The notes under the pieces were generated by a model. The model did no database searches, had not been told where the DNA came from, and saw only the letters and a program-made list of their open reading frames with translations. Of a stretch of DNA of 64,000 nt, positions 62,951-64,000 are shown piece after piece. The DNA is taken from positions 806,001 through 870,000 of the forward strand of contig CANLXH010000001.1 of the NCBI GenBank assembly GCA_947495075.1. Reading direction: 5' to 3'. The stretch is from an uncultured Croceitalea sp. (GTDB lineage: Bacteria; Bacteroidota; Bacteroidia; Flavobacteriales; Flavobacteriaceae). The stretch's first letter is position 1. Every line of letters starts with the position of its first letter. The position numbers and the translations under genes were made by a program.

Positions 62951-63497
62951 CAATTTTAGCCAAGGATATTATAAGGTAATCTAGTGTTAACATTGGGTTT
63001 GTAACAAAAAGGAGTAAAATAGTAAAAGCCATATCATTGTATGAATACATTGATATGGCTTTTTTGCAAATACTTTATCGACTTTAAACTATATGTTTCC
63101 ACACAATTTCGGCCTTGGGCCACATCTTTACAAGTATTTCAACGTTTAAATACATATTGCTTTTAATTTTTCAATCAAACCACAAATATGAATCTGGTTA
63201 TTATTCTTTGGTTTTTGTCAGAAAAGAAAATTGCTCTTCTAATCGCACACAAAAACTTATCTGTTAATTTTATTGCCTAAGCATTTCTATTAACGGGCTT
63301 ATCTTTTTGACTAGTAGTGCTACTAACTAAATTTAAGCGAATAATATTTTAAAGAACGTCAACTTAAAAAAGAACTAGAATTTTGTTACCAACCTTCTTA
63401 ATTCTTTTATAAATATATAAAAATATTTTTATTAGATTTAATTTGTAGGTGATTAATAATCAACAGTTTATGAACTACTCTTATTAACAATTGTTCA
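62951..63497. other. Gene-free interval between icd and rplS
   Basis: About 550 bases of very AT-rich DNA bounded by a plus-strand terminator-like hairpin (63024-63065) and the minus-strand rplS terminator (63498-63529). The longest plausible peptide frame is a 30-codon plus-strand one near 63188, without a promoter. No tRNA, known RNA family or repeat was recognised. The word GGCCTTGGGCC near 63110-63120 is the only GC-rich patch. Confidence 0.5.
63024..63065 (+). terminator. Terminator-like hairpin without an upstream gene
   Basis: AAAGCCATATCA (from 63025) pairs with TGATATGGCTTT (to 63062), extended inward by TGTA/TACA, and is followed on the plus strand by six T in all. The only plus-strand sequence upstream is the icd promoter region, so what it terminates is unclear. 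The minus-strand T run is shorter. Confidence 0.7.
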
Positions 63498-63529
63498 TAA
63501 AAAAAGCACTCATCTTTCGAGGAGTGCTT
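63498..63529 (-). terminator. Rho-independent terminator of rplS
   Basis: AAGCACTC (63504-63511) pairs with GAGTGCTT (63522-63529). On the minus strand the T run lies at 63505-63499, directly downstream of the rplS stop at 63551. Confidence 0.9.
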
Positions 63530-63550
63530 CTGCTTTTGAGTAGAGTACGT

Positions 63551-63901
63551 TTAAGAACGAACCTCTTTGATTCTCGCCTTCTTACCCGTTAAGCCTCTAA
63601 AGTAGAAGATTCTAGACCTTCTAACCTTACCTTTTTTGTTAACCTCTATCTTTTGTAGCGCGGGCATATTTACTGGAAATATACGCTCAACACCTACGGT
63701 TCCAGACATTTTTCTAATAGTGAAAGTTTCGGTTGCTCCGCTCCCACGACGTTGGATAACAACTCCTTTAAAGAACTGCGTTCTTGTTTTCTCACCTTCC
63801 TTAATTTCGTAGTACACTGTAATAGTGTCACCAGAAGAAAATTTTGGAAATTCTTTTTTTTGAACGAATTCTTGTTCAACAAATTTTATTAGAGATTCCA
63901 T
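63551..63901 (-). CDS. rplS: 50S ribosomal protein L19
   Basis: A 116-residue basic protein with the L19 pattern: FSSGDTITVYYEIKEGEKTRTQFFKGVVIQRRGSG near residues 21-55, TFTIRKMSGTVGVERIFPVNMPALQKIEV near 59-87, and the final RRSRIFYFRGLTGKKARIKE. It sits at the interface of the two subunits. It is normally next to trmD, which is not visible before the window ends. Its own -7 element and terminator suggest a single-gene unit. Confidence 0.97.
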   Translation of the reverse strand: MESLIKFVEQEFVQKKEFPKFSSGDTITVYYEIKEGEKTRTQFFKGVVIQRRGSGATETFTIRKMSGTVGVERIFPVNMPALQKIEVNKKGKVRRSRIFYFRGLTGKKARIKEVRS

Positions 63902-63973
63902 TTTTGAATCAATTTAAATGTTTTTTAAAATCAACATTCACGATTTTCGTCAGAGGTTAACTTTAAGAGTGTG

Positions 63974-63981
63974 CAAAAATA
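63974..63981 (-). promoter_or_regulatory. -7 promoter element of rplS
   Basis: The complement reads TATTTTTG, an exact TAnnTTTG match, giving a leader of roughly 65 bases before the ATG. The -33 element would fall at or beyond the window edge. The leader can form small hairpins (for example AATGTT with AACATT) that might bind L19, but this is speculative. Confidence 0.5.
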
Positions 63982-64000
63982 GTTTATAATTTAAAATCGG

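Overview
The window looks like ordinary chromosome of a low-GC, probably marine member of the Flavobacteriaceae (Bacteroidota). The evidence is: several protein families largely confined to that group (DUF4252, DUF4249, DUF4294, DUF6095 and DUF6495 types, and a carboxypeptidase-regulatory-domain TonB receptor); promoters of the TTG / TAnnTTTG type in front of rpmH, rpsF, purB, icd, mtaB and others; a 950-residue CarB without its C-terminal domain; and a fused SerB-SerA protein. No phage, insertion sequence, CRISPR array, rRNA or tRNA was seen. Gene density is high. The only long gene-poor stretches are 2165-2756 and 62920-63550.

Layout. 1-1171: GlmU-like nucleotidyltransferase cut by the window edge. 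1172-3734: the most accessory-looking part, with two lone minus-strand genes (PD40 lipoprotein, nucleotidyltransferase), degenerate spacer DNA and a recurring short motif at the gene borders. 3735-9018: mtaB, a small acetyltransferase, a hydrolase, a lytic transglycosylase, two flavobacterial proteins, and rpmH (52 aa). 9059-15843: carB, then the oxidative pentose phosphate genes gnd, zwf and pgl. 15835-18104: thioesterase, small membrane protein, rmuC. 18165-23540: a B12/iron-siderophore type ABC importer facing away from a TonB receptor that is preceded by a clear cobalamin riboswitch. 23596-28978: S41 peptidase, an ECF sigma factor operon carrying three DUF4252 proteins, and an MscS channel. 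29024-37034: purB with a 58-aa membrane protein, a cysteine-free sirtuin, trmH, an M61 peptidase and a GH13 amylase. 37148-44514: regulatory-domain protein, RGG-tailed DEAD-box helicase, rdgB, an ICMT-like methyltransferase, serB-serA fusion, a 59-aa membrane protein and rlmH. 44605-50040: nadC, brkB, DUF2147, priA and an orphan LytTR regulator. 50288-55779: rpsF-rpsR-rplI, DUF6495, hisS, NUDIX, M42 peptidase, DUF4294. 55776-63901: DUF6095, gluconate permease, TonB receptor plus DUF4249 pair, monomeric icd, rplS.

How the genes fit together. zwf, pgl and gnd form the complete oxidative pentose phosphate branch around one divergent intergenic region. The riboswitch, TonB receptor and ABC importer make a corrinoid uptake locus. 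The ECF sigma factor, a one-helix putative anti-sigma and three exported DUF4252 proteins look like an envelope-stress module. Most of the remainder is housekeeping.

I found no convincing new defence or mobile system. The best leads are the cassette-like motif at 1172-3734, the triplicated DUF4252 operon with an internal terminator-like hairpin, a possible small RNA at about 5431-5516, a stem-loop directly before the helicase start codon, and two unlisted small membrane proteins.
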